NCBI GenBank assembly: GCA_035541475.1
Contig: DATKND010000089.1
Coordinates: 1 to 64,000, forward strand
From: DASUFZ01 sp035541475
GTDB lineage: Bacteria > Myxococcota_A > UBA9160 > SMWR01
Direction of reading: 5' to 3'
DNA length: 64,000 nucleotides
Shown here: piece after piece, positions 7,194-16,500 of the stretch
Layout: each line of letters begins with the position of its first letter
Position numbering within the stretch: the stretch's first letter is position 1
Program-made: the position numbers and the translations under genes
Notes under the pieces: generated by a model
The model's database searches: none
Seen by the model: the letters and a program-made list of their open reading frames with translations, nothing else
Told to the model about the DNA's origin: nothing

Positions 7194-9782
7194 ATGTGGC
7201 CGGATGCGAGCGCATCGGTGGACCGAGGTACACGCCTGAACGACCGCCGGAACGACCGCGGCCTAAGCCGCTATCGGCACATGCGGCACGCGGGCGCGAC
7301 GCCGGAGCCCTTCGGCGCGGGCGGCGTGCGGCCGGGGCTCTTCGTCGTCCAGCAGCACGCCGCGCGCCGCATGCACTACGACCTGCGGCTCGAGTGGCGT
7401 GGCGCGCTGCTCTCGTGGGCGGTGCCGAAGGGCCCGTCGCTCGATCCGTCCGAGAAGCGGATGGCGGTGCAGGTGGAGGACCACCCGGTCGAGTACGCGG
7501 ACTTCGAGGGCGTGATCCCGGAAGGCAACTACGGCGCCGGCGAAGTGATCCTGTGGGATCGCGGCCGCTGGATCCCGCGCGAGGATCCGGACGCGGGGCT
7601 CGCGTCCGGGAAGCTGCTCTTCGACCTCGAGGGATTCAAGCTGCGCGGCCGCTTCACCTTGGTGCGAACGGCCCGCGGCGGCGCGCAAGGGCGCGAGTGG
7701 CTGCTGATCAAGAAGGAGGACGCGCATGCTTCGCGCGATCCGACACCGCACGGAGACATGTCGGTGCTCTCCGGGCGCACTCTGGCCGAGCTCCGGGACG
7801 GCGCGCCGCGGCTCTCGGAGCTCGCGCGCGAGATCGAGCGGTCGGGCGCGCGCGCCGGGCGTGTCGACGCTGCGGCGCTGCGGCCGATGCTCGCGGAGCG
7901 AGCGGCGGCCGCGTTCTCGGCGCCGGGCTGGCTCTTCGAGGTCAAGTACGACGGCTACCGCATGATCGCATCGGCGGGCGCCGGCGCGGCACTCTACACG
8001 CGGAGCGGTCGCGCGGCGGCCGCGCGCTTTCCCGAGGTCGTGCAGGCGCTCGCGGCTTTGCCGGTCCCGCACGCGGTGCTCGACGGCGAGCTCGTCGCGT
8101 TCGATGCCGAAGGGCGGCCGAGCTTCCAGCGCCTCCAGCAGCGGGCGCAGCTCGCGCGCCCGGAGGAGATCGCGCGCGCGCAGGTCGAGATCGCCGTCGG
8201 CTTCCAGGTCTTCGATCTGCTCGGCTTCGGCGAGCGCGACCTGCGCGACCTGCCGCTCGCGCGCCGCAAGGAGTTCCTCTCGAGGCTGGTGCCGCCGGTT
8301 GGCGTGCTGCTCGCCGCGCCGCACTTCGAGGAGCGCGGCGAGGAAGTGTACGCGCAGGTCCAGGCGCTCGGGCTCGAGGGCATCGTCGCGAAGCGCGCGG
8401 ACTCGCCCTACCGCAGCGGCCGCACGCCGCTCTGGAAGAAGGTCCGCAGCCTCGCGACGGCGGACCTCGTGGTGGTCGGCTTCACGGTGCCGGCCGGCTC
8501 GCGCACCGGCTTCGGCGCGCTGCACCTCGCGCGCGCCGAGGCGGGCGGGCTCGTCTACACGGGCCGGGTCGGCTCGGGCTTCTCCGACCACGACCTGCTG
8601 ACCTTGCGCGCCGATCTCGACGCGCTCACGTGCGACACGCCGGCCTGTCGCGGCGCGCCGCCCGCCACGCGCGCGGACCGCTGGGTCGAGCCGCGCCTCG
8701 TGTGCGAGGTCCGGTACACCGAGGTCACCGGCGACGGTCTGTTGCGTCAGCCGGTCTTCCTGCGCCTGCGCGACGACAAGACGCCCGACGAGTGCCGGCT
8801 CGAGGAGGCGGAGCCGCGCGCCGAGGCGGAGGCCGAGCCGGAGACGGCGCCCGCGGCGCAGGTGGCGGCGCCCGCCTCGCGCAAGGAAGTTCCCTTCACG
8901 AACCGCGAGAAGGTCTTCTGGCCGGACGACGGCCTCACCAAGGGCGATCTGCTCGACTACTACCGCGACATCGCGCCATGGCTGCTCGCCTATCTCGCGG
9001 ACCGCCCGCTCGTGATGACGCGCTTCCCGGACGGCATTGCCGGCAAGTCGTTCTTCCAGAAGGACGCGCCCGCCTGGGCGCCGCCGTGGGTCCGCACCGA
9101 GCGCATGTGGAGCGAGGAGGGCGAGCGCGAGCTCCGCTACTTCGTGTGCGAGGACGTGGAGTCGCTGCTCTACGTGATCAACCTCGGCACGATCCCGCTT
9201 CACGTCTGGTCGAGCCGGATCTCGAAGCTCCAGCACCCCGATTGGTGCATTCTCGACCTCGATCCGAAGGGCGCGCCCTTCGCGCACGTGGTCGAGGTCG
9301 CGCGCGCGCTGCACGCGCTCTGCGAGGAGCTCGCGCTGCCGAGCTTCGTCAAGACGAGCGGCTCGACGGGACTCCACGTGCTCGTGCCGCTCGGGGCGCA
9401 GCTGACGCACGCGCAGAGCCGCGCGCTGGCCGAGCTGCTGGCGCAGGCCGTCGTGGCGCGCGTGCCGGAGATCGCGACGGTCGCGCGCTCGCTCCGCCGC
9501 CGCGACGGCAAGGTCTACGTCGACGCGCTCCAGAACGGTCACGGCAAGTTGCTCGTCGCGCCGTTCAGCGCGCGACCGGTGCCGGGCGCGCGCGTCTCGA
9601 TGCCGCTGCGCTGGCGCGACGTGACCGCGCGACTCGACCCCGCACAGTTCCACCTCCGCAACGCGCCGGCGCGCATGCGGCGACTGGGCGGCGATCCGCT
9701 CGCGCCGGTGCTGCGCGAGTCGCCGGACCTGCTCGTCGCGCTCGAGCGCCTCGCGCGGCAGATGCCCGGAACCGGGGCGTAG
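7194..9782 (+). CDS. ligD: LigD, multifunctional NHEJ DNA ligase (PE-LIG-POL)
   Basis: 862 residues in the order phosphoesterase, ligase, polymerase, as in Pseudomonas. The PE domain (about 24-175) has HYDLRLEW and VEDHPVEYADFEGVIPEGNY. The ligase domain (about 228-530) has the nucleophile in EVKYDGYR (Lys251) and the later GIVAKR motif. The polymerase/primase domain (about 563-855) has NREKVFWPDDGLTKGD and the metal-binding DLD at 688-690. An acidic Ala/Glu/Pro linker (about 538-562) separates ligase and polymerase. The ATG at 7194 has a GGGGAG sequence just upstream; the in-frame GTG at 7218 is the alternative. Confidence 0.97.
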   Translation: MWPDASASVDRGTRLNDRRNDRGLSRYRHMRHAGATPEPFGAGGVRPGLFVVQQHAARRMHYDLRLEWRGALLSWAVPKGPSLDPSEKRMAVQVEDHPVEYADFEGVIPEGNYGAGEVILWDRGRWIPREDPDAGLASGKLLFDLEGFKLRGRFTLVRTARGGAQGREWLLIKKEDAHASRDPTPHGDMSVLSGRTLAELRDGAPRLSELAREIERSGARAGRVDAAALRPMLAERAAAAFSAPGWLFEVKYDGYRMIASAGAGAALYTRSGRAAAARFPEVVQALAALPVPHAVLDGELVAFDAEGRPSFQRLQQRAQLARPEEIARAQVEIAVGFQVFDLLGFGERDLRDLPLARRKEFLSRLVPPVGVLLAAPHFEERGEEVYAQVQALGLEGIVAKRADSPYRSGRTPLWKKVRSLATADLVVVGFTVPAGSRTGFGALHLARAEAGGLVYTGRVGSGFSDHDLLTLRADLDALTCDTPACRGAPPATRADRWVEPRLVCEVRYTEVTGDGLLRQPVFLRLRDDKTPDECRLEEAEPRAEAEAEPETAPAAQVAAPASRKEVPFTNREKVFWPDDGLTKGDLLDYYRDIAPWLLAYLADRPLVMTRFPDGIAGKSFFQKDAPAWAPPWVRTERMWSEEGERELRYFVCEDVESLLYVINLGTIPLHVWSSRISKLQHPDWCILDLDPKGAPFAHVVEVARALHALCEELALPSFVKTSGSTGLHVLVPLGAQLTHAQSRALAELLAQAVVARVPEIATVARSLRRRDGKVYVDALQNGHGKLLVAPFSARPVPGARVSMPLRWRDVTARLDPAQFHLRNAPARMRRLGGDPLAPVLRESPDLLVALERLARQMPGTGA

Positions 9783-9797
9783 CTAAGATTGCCCGCC

Positions 9798-11300
9798 ATG
9801 GCGTCGCTCGCACTCGGCGGCATCCGCTTCGAGGTCGAGCACCGCAACCCGGGTCCGGGCGGCGGTCCGACCTTGCGCGTCTACGACGCCGAGCACGGCG
9901 GACACGAGCGGCTGCGCTTCGACTGCTTCCTCGAGAAGGGTCACTGGCACCTCGATCCGTCCGGCGCCGACGTGGTGACGCTCTTCGATCCCGGGCTCGA
10001 GTCGATCGGCTGGACCGTCGACCTGCTGCGCCGCGACATCGCCGCGCTCTCCGCGCGCGCGAACCTTCCCGCCGCGCGCGTGACGCCGGATGCGCTCGCG
10101 GCGGCGCTCGACCGGGTCGAGCGCGAGCTCCGCAACCCCCCGCTGGATCTCGACGCCGTGCGCCCGGAGTCGCGGCGCCCGAGCCGGGGCGAGAAGTGGA
10201 CGCTCTACCCGGACGATGTGCTGCCGCTCTGGGTGGCCGACATGGACTTCCCGATCGCGGACCCGATCCGGCGCATGCTGCGCTCCGCGGTCGAGCGCTC
10301 GGATCTCGGCTACCCGATCCACCCTGCGCCGACCGACATCGGCGAGATCACCGCGGCGCGCATGCGCGAGCGCTTCGGCTGGACGATCGATCCGGCGCGC
10401 GTCGAGGTGCTCTGCGACGTCGTGCAGGGGCTGGCGGTTTCGCTGCTCCAGTACGCGGCGCCGGGCGAGGGCGCCGTGGTGCAGACGCCGATCTATGCGC
10501 CGTTCCGCACCAACGTGCGCAACACGGGGCGGCGCATGGTCGAGAACCCGCTCGCGCGCGACGCGAGCGGCTTCCGCGTCGACCTCGATCACCTGCGCGC
10601 CGCGATCGATCCGACGACGCGCCTGATCCTGCTCTGCAATCCGCACAACCCGACCGGCCGCGTGTTCCGGCGGGACGAGCTCGAGGGCATCGCGGAGCTG
10701 GCGCTGCGACACGATCTGGTGGTGGTGTCGGACGAGATCCACGCCGACCTCGTGTATCCCGGCGCGGAGCACGTTCCCTTCGCGAGCCTCTCGCCCGAGG
10801 TGTCGGAGCGCACCGTCACCCTGACCGGCGTCTCGAAGGCCTTCAACGTCGCGGGGCTTCGCTGTGGACTCGCGATCTTCGGCTCCGAGGCGCGCCAGCA
10901 GCGCTTCAACGGGCTGCCGCGTCACGTGCGCGGCGGCATCAGCCTGCCGGGCTTCGAGGCGGTCCGCATGGCCTGGCTCCATGCGCAGCCGTGGCTCGAC
11001 GAGGTGGTGCCCTACCTCCAGCGCAACCGGGACCACGTCGCGCGCTTCGTCGCGCAGGAGCTGCCGGGCGTGCGCCTGCACCCGCCCGAGGGCACCTACC
11101 TCGCGTGGCTCGACTGCAACGCGCTCGGGCTCGAGCCCTCGCCCTTCGAGTTCTTCCTGACACGCGCGAAGGTCGCGCTCTCGCACGGACCGCACTTCGG
11201 CGCGCCGGGCGAGGGCTTCGTGCGGCTCAACTTCGCCACGTCGCGCGCGATCCTCGGCGAGGCGCTCGAGCGCATGGCGAAGGCGCTGCGCGCTCGCTAG
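9798..11300 (+). CDS. MalY/PatB-type PLP aminotransferase with an extra N-terminal domain
   Basis: 500 residues. From about residue 115 it is a fold-type I aminotransferase like MalY/PatB C-S lyases: VLPLWVADMDFPIADPI, NPHNPTGRVF, the VVSDEIHADLVYPG aspartate region and the PLP lysine in GVSKAFNVAGLRCG. The first 110 residues (starting MASLALGGIRFEVEHRNPGP) are not part of that fold. They look like a small beta-rich domain of unknown function, with FLEKGHWHLDP and TLFDPGLESIGWTVD in it. The likely reaction is beta-elimination on cystathionine-like substrates or transamination. The gene is 11 bp upstream of the peptidase gene and is probably co-transcribed. Confidence 0.88.
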   Translation: MASLALGGIRFEVEHRNPGPGGGPTLRVYDAEHGGHERLRFDCFLEKGHWHLDPSGADVVTLFDPGLESIGWTVDLLRRDIAALSARANLPAARVTPDALAAALDRVERELRNPPLDLDAVRPESRRPSRGEKWTLYPDDVLPLWVADMDFPIADPIRRMLRSAVERSDLGYPIHPAPTDIGEITAARMRERFGWTIDPARVEVLCDVVQGLAVSLLQYAAPGEGAVVQTPIYAPFRTNVRNTGRRMVENPLARDASGFRVDLDHLRAAIDPTTRLILLCNPHNPTGRVFRRDELEGIAELALRHDLVVVSDEIHADLVYPGAEHVPFASLSPEVSERTVTLTGVSKAFNVAGLRCGLAIFGSEARQQRFNGLPRHVRGGISLPGFEAVRMAWLHAQPWLDEVVPYLQRNRDHVARFVAQELPGVRLHPPEGTYLAWLDCNALGLEPSPFEFFLTRAKVALSHGPHFGAPGEGFVRLNFATSRAILGEALERMAKALRAR

Positions 11301-11311
11301 CGACGTCGCGC

Positions 11312-12046
11312 ATGCAACGCCGCCCACCCGTCCACGCGCTCGATCTCCAGATCCTCACGCAGCCCGACGACGCGAGCTGCGGCCCGACCTGTCTCCAGGC
11401 GGTGTACCGCTACTTCGGCGAAGAGGTGTCGCTCGACGAGCTGATCCGCGACGTGCGGACGCTGCCCGGTGGCGGCACGCTCGGCGTGAACCTCGCCAAC
11501 CACGCGCTGCGGCGCGGCTACGAGGCGCTGCTCTACACCTACAACCTCGCCGTCTTCGACCCGACCTGGTTCGAGGGGCGACCGGTCGACCTCTCGCACC
11601 GACTGCGCGCGCAGTCCGACGCGAAGCAGGACCAGCGCCTCTCCGACGCGACGCGCTCGTATCTCGAGTTCCTCGAGCTCGGCGGCGAGCTCGAGATGGA
11701 GGACCTGACGCCGGGACTGCTCGGCCGCTGGCTCGCGCAGGACCGCCCGATCCTCTGCGGCCTCTCGGCGACCTTCCTCTACCGCTGCGCGCGCGAGATC
11801 GGCGATACGAAGCTCGTCGGCGATGCGATCCGCGGCTACCCGACCGGACACTTCGTCGTGCTGTGCGGCTGGGACGCGGAGGAGCGGAAGGTGTGCGTGG
11901 CCGATCCGCTCGAGGACAGCCCGCACTTCCAGGACCACATCTACTGGCTGCCGGTCGAGCGGGTGATCACGGCGATCCTCCTCGGTGTCCTCACCTACGA
12001 CGGCAACCTGCTGGTGCTCGAGCCGCCCGCGAGGAGCCGCTCGTGA
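11312..12046 (+). CDS. Papain/C39-like cysteine peptidase family protein of an amidoligase cluster
   Basis: 244 residues. DDASCGPTCLQAVYRYFG holds the presumed nucleophile Cys23; GHFVVLCGW and VCVADPLED near the C-terminus supply the His and Asp of a C39-type triad. No signal peptide or transmembrane part is visible, unlike bacteriocin transporters. The likely role is to hydrolyse or transfer an amide or peptide bond made by the ligases downstream. The stop overlaps the next start (GTGA). It was recognised by motif and context; the substrate is unknown. Confidence 0.82.
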   Translation: MQRRPPVHALDLQILTQPDDASCGPTCLQAVYRYFGEEVSLDELIRDVRTLPGGGTLGVNLANHALRRGYEALLYTYNLAVFDPTWFEGRPVDLSHRLRAQSDAKQDQRLSDATRSYLEFLELGGELEMEDLTPGLLGRWLAQDRPILCGLSATFLYRCAREIGDTKLVGDAIRGYPTGHFVVLCGWDAEERKVCVADPLEDSPHFQDHIYWLPVERVITAILLGVLTYDGNLLVLEPPARSRS

Positions 12047-13509
12047 AGGCGCTCGTCGTCGTCGAGAACACGCGCGCCTGGAGGCTGCGGCTGCGCGGCG
12101 CGGAGGTGGTGTCGGCGCGCGACTACCTCTCGGGCGGCGGCTGGGACGAGCGCCGCGGTCTGCGCGTCTACAACTTCTGCCGCACCTTCGGCTACCAGAA
12201 GGTCGGCTACTACGTCTCGCTGCTCGCGGCCGCGCGCGGCCACCGGCCGATCCCGACCGTCGAGACCTTGCACGACCTGCGGCTCTCGCCGATGGTGCGC
12301 CTGGCCTCCGAGCAGCTCGAGCGACTGATCGAGCGGAGCCTCGGCCGCTTGAAGGGCGATCGCTTCGAGCTCTCCGTCTATTTCGGGCGCAGTCTCACCA
12401 AGCGCTACGAGGCGCTGGCGCGCGCGCTCTACGACCAGTTCCCGGCGCCGCTCGTGCGCGCGACCTTCGAGCGCGACGAGCACTGGCGCCTGGTCTCGGT
12501 GCGGCCGCTGGCGACCAGCGAGATCCCCGACGCGCACCACGACTTGGTGGTCGCGCAGTTCGAGGCGCACTTCGGGCGGCCGCCGCGGACCGGCCGGCGC
12601 CGCACCTATCGCTACGACCTCGCGATCCTGGTCTCGCCGGAGGCCGAGGACGCGCCGTCGAACGCGGGCGCGCTGCGCCGCTTCGCGCGCGCCGCGCGCG
12701 AGCAGGGCCTCGACCCGCACTTCATCGGGCGCGAGGACGCCGGCGACATCGCCGAGTTCGACGCGCTCTTCCTGCGCGAGACGACCTACGTCGACCACCC
12801 GACCTTCCGCCTGTCGCGGCGCGCCGCGGCCGAGGGCCTGGTGGTGATCGACGACCCGACCTCGATCCTGCGCGCGACGAACAAGGTCTACCAGGCGGAG
12901 CTCTTCGACCGCTACGAGATCCCGCACCCGAAGACGATGGTCGTGCACGAGGACTCGGTCGACGCGGTGGCCGCGACGGTGGGGCTGCCGTGCGTGCTGA
13001 AGCGACCCGACTCGGCGTTCTCGCAGGGCGTCGTGCGCGTCGCCGACGAGGTCGAGTTGCGCGCGCGCATCGCGGAATTCCTGCGCGATTCGGACCTCGT
13101 GATCGCGCAGGCCTACACACCTTCGAGCTTCGACTGGCGGATCGGCGTGCTGGGCGGCGATCCGCTCTGGGCCTGTCGCTACCACATGGCGCGCGGCCAC
13201 TGGCAGATCGTCGCGAACGGACCCGCCGGACGGCGCCGCTACGGGCGGGTCGAGGCGGTGCCGCTCGAGAGCGTGCCCTCGCGCGCCGTGCAGGTCGCCG
13301 TGCGAGCGGCGCGCCTGATCGGCGACGGCCTCTACGGCGTGGACGTGAAGGAGGTCGGGCGTCGCTTCCTGGTGATGGAGGTGAACGACAACCCGAACGT
13401 CGACGCGGGCTGCGAGGACGCCGTGATCGGCGAGAAGCTCTACGTCGCGGTGATGGAGTGGTTCCGCCGGCGGCTCGACGCGCGCGGACGCGAAGCCTCG
13501 CGTGAGTGA
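12043..13509 (+). CDS. RimK-like ATP-grasp ligase with RLAN N-terminal domain
   Basis: 488 residues from a GTG that overlaps the upstream stop. Residues 1-165 match the RimK-like ATP-grasp N-terminal (RLAN) domain: GLRVYNFCRTFGYQKVGYYV at 39-58, then ARGHRPIPTVETLHDLRLSP. The ATP-grasp domain follows: LPCVLKRPDSAFSQGVVRV near 315-333, the FDWRIGVLGG strand, and the metal-binding EVNDNPN at 446-452. Such enzymes join a carboxylate to an amine using ATP through an acyl phosphate, often adding glutamate-like residues. The partner substrate is unknown. It overlaps the GCS2 gene by 8 bp. Confidence 0.9.
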   Translation: MKALVVVENTRAWRLRLRGAEVVSARDYLSGGGWDERRGLRVYNFCRTFGYQKVGYYVSLLAAARGHRPIPTVETLHDLRLSPMVRLASEQLERLIERSLGRLKGDRFELSVYFGRSLTKRYEALARALYDQFPAPLVRATFERDEHWRLVSVRPLATSEIPDAHHDLVVAQFEAHFGRPPRTGRRRTYRYDLAILVSPEAEDAPSNAGALRRFARAAREQGLDPHFIGREDAGDIAEFDALFLRETTYVDHPTFRLSRRAAAEGLVVIDDPTSILRATNKVYQAELFDRYEIPHPKTMVVHEDSVDAVAATVGLPCVLKRPDSAFSQGVVRVADEVELRARIAEFLRDSDLVIAQAYTPSSFDWRIGVLGGDPLWACRYHMARGHWQIVANGPAGRRRYGRVEAVPLESVPSRAVQVAVRAARLIGDGLYGVDVKEVGRRFLVMEVNDNPNVDAGCEDAVIGEKLYVAVMEWFRRRLDARGREASRE

Positions 13510-14746
13510 GGCCGACGCGGAGCCGCCGCCGCTAGGCCTCTTCGAGGCCTACGGCATCGAGATCGAGTACGCGATCGTCGACGCGAAGACGCTCGACGTG
13601 CGCCCGCTCGCCGACGCGCTGCTCGCGGCGGAGTGCGGCGAGATCTGCGGCGACGCGGAGCGCGGCCGCATGGCGTGGTCGAACGAGCTCGCGCGCCACG
13701 TGATCGAGCTGAAGACGAGCGCGCCCGAGCCGCGGCTCGCGGGGATGGCGGCGCTCTTCGCGGGCGAGGTCGCGCGGATCGAGGATCTGCTCGCGCCGCT
13801 CGGCGCGCGGCTCATGCCGACCGGCATGCACCCGTGGATGGACTCGTCGCGCGAGTTCTCGATCTGGCCCCACGGCGAGCGCGCGGTCTACGCGGCCTTC
13901 GACCGCATCTTCGACTGCCGCGGCCACGGCTGGGCGAATCTCCAGAGCGCGCACCTCAACCTGCCGTTTCGCGGAGACGAGGAGTTCGGGCGGCTGCACG
14001 CGGCCTGTCGCGCGCTGCTGCCGCTCCTGCCCGCGCTCTCGGCGAGCTCGCCCTTCGTCGACGGCCGCCGCGCGCATTGGCTCGACGCGCGCCTCGCCGT
14101 CTATCGCGACAACGCGGCGCGCGTGCCGTCGGTCTCGGGCGCCGTGGTGCCGGAGCCGATCTTCACGCGCACGAGCTACGAGGCGCTGCTCGAAGGCATC
14201 TACGCCGACCTCGCGCCGCTCGATCCGGAAGGCACCTTGCGCCACGAGTGGGTGAACGCGCGCGGCTGTATCGCGCGCTTCGACCGCGACGCGATCGAGA
14301 TCCGCGTGCTCGACGCGCAGGAGTGTCCCCGCGCCGACCTCGCGATCGCCGCCGCGGTGGCCGGCGTGCTGCGCGCGCTCTGCGCGTCGGAGCGCCAAGG
14401 CGCGCTGCGCGAGCTCGAGACCGCGCGCCTGGCGGCGCTGCTCTGCGACGTCGCGCGCGAGGGCGGCGACGCTCGCATCGAGGACGCGGGCTATCTCGCG
14501 GCGCTCGGGATGGGACGCGCAGCCTGCACGGCCGCGGAGCTCTGGCGGCGGCTCGTTGCGCGCGACGTCGCGGCCGACGCGCTCGCGGCGAAGGAGCGTG
14601 CCGGGCTGTCGCACATCCTCGAGCGCGGCTGCCTCGCCGCGCGCATCGCGCGCGCCGCCGGCGAGGCGCCGTCGCGCGACGCGCTCCGCGCCGTCTACGA
14701 GGCGCTCTGCGACTGCCTGCGCGAGAACCGGCTCTATGAGGACTAG
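13502..14746 (+). CDS. GCS2-family carboxylate-amine ligase (glutamate-cysteine ligase-like)
   Basis: 414 residues starting at GTG. FEAYGIEIEYAIVD near residue 15 has the E-x-E metal/ATP motif of the glutamine-synthetase-like GCS2 fold. MPTGMHPWMD (about 103-112) and SAHLNLPF are also characteristic. It should form an amide between a carboxylate such as glutamate and an amine, with ATP. Whether it makes gamma-glutamylcysteine is doubtful, because it sits with a second ligase and two amidohydrolase-type enzymes rather than with gshB. It overlaps genes on both sides (8 and 11 bp), implying translational coupling. Confidence 0.88.
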   Translation: MSEADAEPPPLGLFEAYGIEIEYAIVDAKTLDVRPLADALLAAECGEICGDAERGRMAWSNELARHVIELKTSAPEPRLAGMAALFAGEVARIEDLLAPLGARLMPTGMHPWMDSSREFSIWPHGERAVYAAFDRIFDCRGHGWANLQSAHLNLPFRGDEEFGRLHAACRALLPLLPALSASSPFVDGRRAHWLDARLAVYRDNAARVPSVSGAVVPEPIFTRTSYEALLEGIYADLAPLDPEGTLRHEWVNARGCIARFDRDAIEIRVLDAQECPRADLAIAAAVAGVLRALCASERQGALRELETARLAALLCDVAREGGDARIEDAGYLAALGMGRAACTAAELWRRLVARDVAADALAAKERAGLSHILERGCLAARIARAAGEAPSRDALRAVYEALCDCLRENRLYED

Positions 14747-15446
14747 GCCGTTTCGACTGGTCTTCTCCTGCGAGCACGCGTCGAACGCGGTGCCGCCTGC
14801 GTATGCGCATCTGTTTCGCGGGTGGAGACAGGTTCTCGCGTCTCACCGCGGCTACGACCTCGGCGCGCTCGGCGTGGCGCGCGCTCTCTCGCGTGCGCTG
14901 CGCGCGCCGCTCTTCGCGACGTCCGTCACGCGGCTGCTCGTCGACGCGAACCGCACGCGGGGCCACTTCGCGCTCTTCTCCGAGCGCTCGCGCGCGCTGC
15001 CCGAGCGTGAGCGCGACGCGCTGCTCGCGCGCTACCACGCGCCGCACTGGCGGCGCGTGCGAGAAGCGGTCGACGCTCGCGACGGCGAGGCGCGCGTCGT
15101 GCACGTCGGCGTCCACAGCTTCACGCCGGTCTGGAACGGCGCGCCGCGCGAGATCGATGTGGGGCTCCTCTACGACTCGGCGCGCCCGGCCGAGACGGGC
15201 TTTTGCGACGCCTGGGCCCGCGCGCTGCGCGCGGCCGGGCCGTCGCTTCGCGTGCGCCGCAACGCGCCCTATCGCGGCGTCAGCAACTGCCTGCCGACGG
15301 CGCTGCGGCGCGAGCTGCCGGCCGCGCGCTACCTCGGGCTCGAGCTCGAGATGTCGCAGGCGCTGCTCGCGATGGCGTCCGGGCGCGCGCGCATGGCGCG
15401 CCTCATCGCGCGCTCGCTGCAGCAGGTGCTCGCGGCGCGCGCTTGA
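14736..15446 (+). CDS. N-formylglutamate amidohydrolase family protein
   Basis: 236 residues. The N-terminal FRLVFSCEHASNAVP and the GYDLGALGVARALS segment are typical of the family (HutG-like), as are HVGVHSFTP and LGLELEMSQ. Family members are zinc amidohydrolases that cleave N-formyl- or N-acyl-glutamate-type amides. No other histidine-degradation gene is nearby, so a role in trimming an amide made by the upstream RimK-like and GCS2 enzymes is more likely. The ATG overlaps the GCS2 gene end by 11 bp. Confidence 0.88.
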   Translation: MRTRPFRLVFSCEHASNAVPPAYAHLFRGWRQVLASHRGYDLGALGVARALSRALRAPLFATSVTRLLVDANRTRGHFALFSERSRALPERERDALLARYHAPHWRRVREAVDARDGEARVVHVGVHSFTPVWNGAPREIDVGLLYDSARPAETGFCDAWARALRAAGPSLRVRRNAPYRGVSNCLPTALRRELPAARYLGLELEMSQALLAMASGRARMARLIARSLQQVLAARA

Positions 15447-15495
15447 TTCGCCGCGCGGCGGGCGGGAGAATGCGAGCTCATCATTCGGAGTCCTC

Positions 15496-16500
15496 ATGGC
15501 GAGCTACCGCATCTTCGGCGTCGAGCTGTCTCCCTACTCGGTCAAGGTCCGCTCCTACTTCCGCTACAAGGGCATCCCCCACGAGTGGATCGTGCGCGGG
15601 CCGGCGACGCAGGCGGAGTTCCAGAAGCACGCGAAGCTGCCGCTCGTACCGCTCGTCGTGACGCCGGAAGGCGAAGGCATCCAGGACTCGACGCCGATCC
15701 TCGAGCACTTCGAGGCGCTCTTCCCCGAGCCGTCGATCCATCCGCGCGAGCCCGTCGCGGCCTTCCTCTCGGCGCTGCTCGAGGAGTTCGGCGACGAGTG
15801 GGGCAACAAGTGGATGTTCCACTACCGCTGGCGCCGCGACGAGGACCAGATCGCCGGCGCCGCGCGGCTGGCCGAGACCATGGCGCCGCCCGGCGCCACG
15901 GCCGAGCAGCTGAAGGGCGTCGCGGCCGGCATCCGCGAGCGCATGGTCGGGCGCGTGTGGTTCGTCGGATCGAGCGACCAGACCGCGGCGCAGATCGAGG
16001 AGTCCTACCAGGCGACGCTCGCGATCCTCGAGCGCCACCTCGCGTCGCGACCGTATCTCTTCGGACGGCGTCCGGCCTTCGCGGACTTCGGCCTCTGGGG
16101 ACAGCTCTACGAATGCTCGATCGATCCAACCACCGGCCGCCTGATGCGCGAACGCGCGCCGTCGGTGCAGGCGTGGGTTGCGCGCATGCAGGAGCCGAAG
16201 GGCGAAGGCGACTTCGAGACCTGGAGCGCGCTCGAGCCGACGCTCTTCCCGCTGCTCGAGACGCAGGTCGGCGCACTCTTCCTGCCCTGGTCGGACGCCA
16301 ACGCGCGCGCGATCGCGGGCGGACAGGAGGAGTTCACGGTGCAGCTCGCGGGCCGCGCCTGGACGCAGAAGCCGCAGAAGTACCACGCGCGCTCGCTCGC
16401 CGCGCTGTGCGCGCGCTACGCGGCGGTGTCGGCCGACTCGCGCTCCAAGCTCGACGCGGTGTTGCGCCGCGCGGGCTGCCTCGCGGGGCTCCAGGGCTAG
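15496..16500 (+). CDS. Glutathione S-transferase family protein
   Basis: 334 residues, longer than usual GSTs (about 200-230) because of a C-terminal extension of about 100 residues. The thioredoxin-fold half is clear: YRIFGVELSPYSVKVRSYFR, LPLVPLVVTPEGEGIQDSTP and ILEHFEALFP. The second half has the helical FADFGLWGQLYE segment. GSTs conjugate glutathione to electrophiles or act as isomerases; no substrate is indicated. An ATG 50 bp after the amidoligase cluster makes co-transcription possible. Its TAG stop is shared with the convergent hydrolase through a CTAG. Confidence 0.88.
   Translation: MASYRIFGVELSPYSVKVRSYFRYKGIPHEWIVRGPATQAEFQKHAKLPLVPLVVTPEGEGIQDSTPILEHFEALFPEPSIHPREPVAAFLSALLEEFGDEWGNKWMFHYRWRRDEDQIAGAARLAETMAPPGATAEQLKGVAAGIRERMVGRVWFVGSSDQTAAQIEESYQATLAILERHLASRPYLFGRRPAFADFGLWGQLYECSIDPTTGRLMRERAPSVQAWVARMQEPKGEGDFETWSALEPTLFPLLETQVGALFLPWSDANARAIAGGQEEFTVQLAGRAWTQKPQKYHARSLAALCARYAAVSADSRSKLDAVLRRAGCLAGLQG

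Noticed and set aside
7196..12046. Very long plus-strand frame of over 1600 codons
   Set aside because: It is mostly the shifted frame of LigD and the aminotransferase, with Arg/Ala-rich nonsense; only its last part (from 11312) is a real gene.
12043..15446. Ordinary glutathione biosynthesis (gshA/gshB-like)
   Set aside because: The ATP-grasp protein has the RLAN domain and the set includes a peptidase and an N-formylglutamate amidohydrolase, which do not belong to glutathione synthesis.
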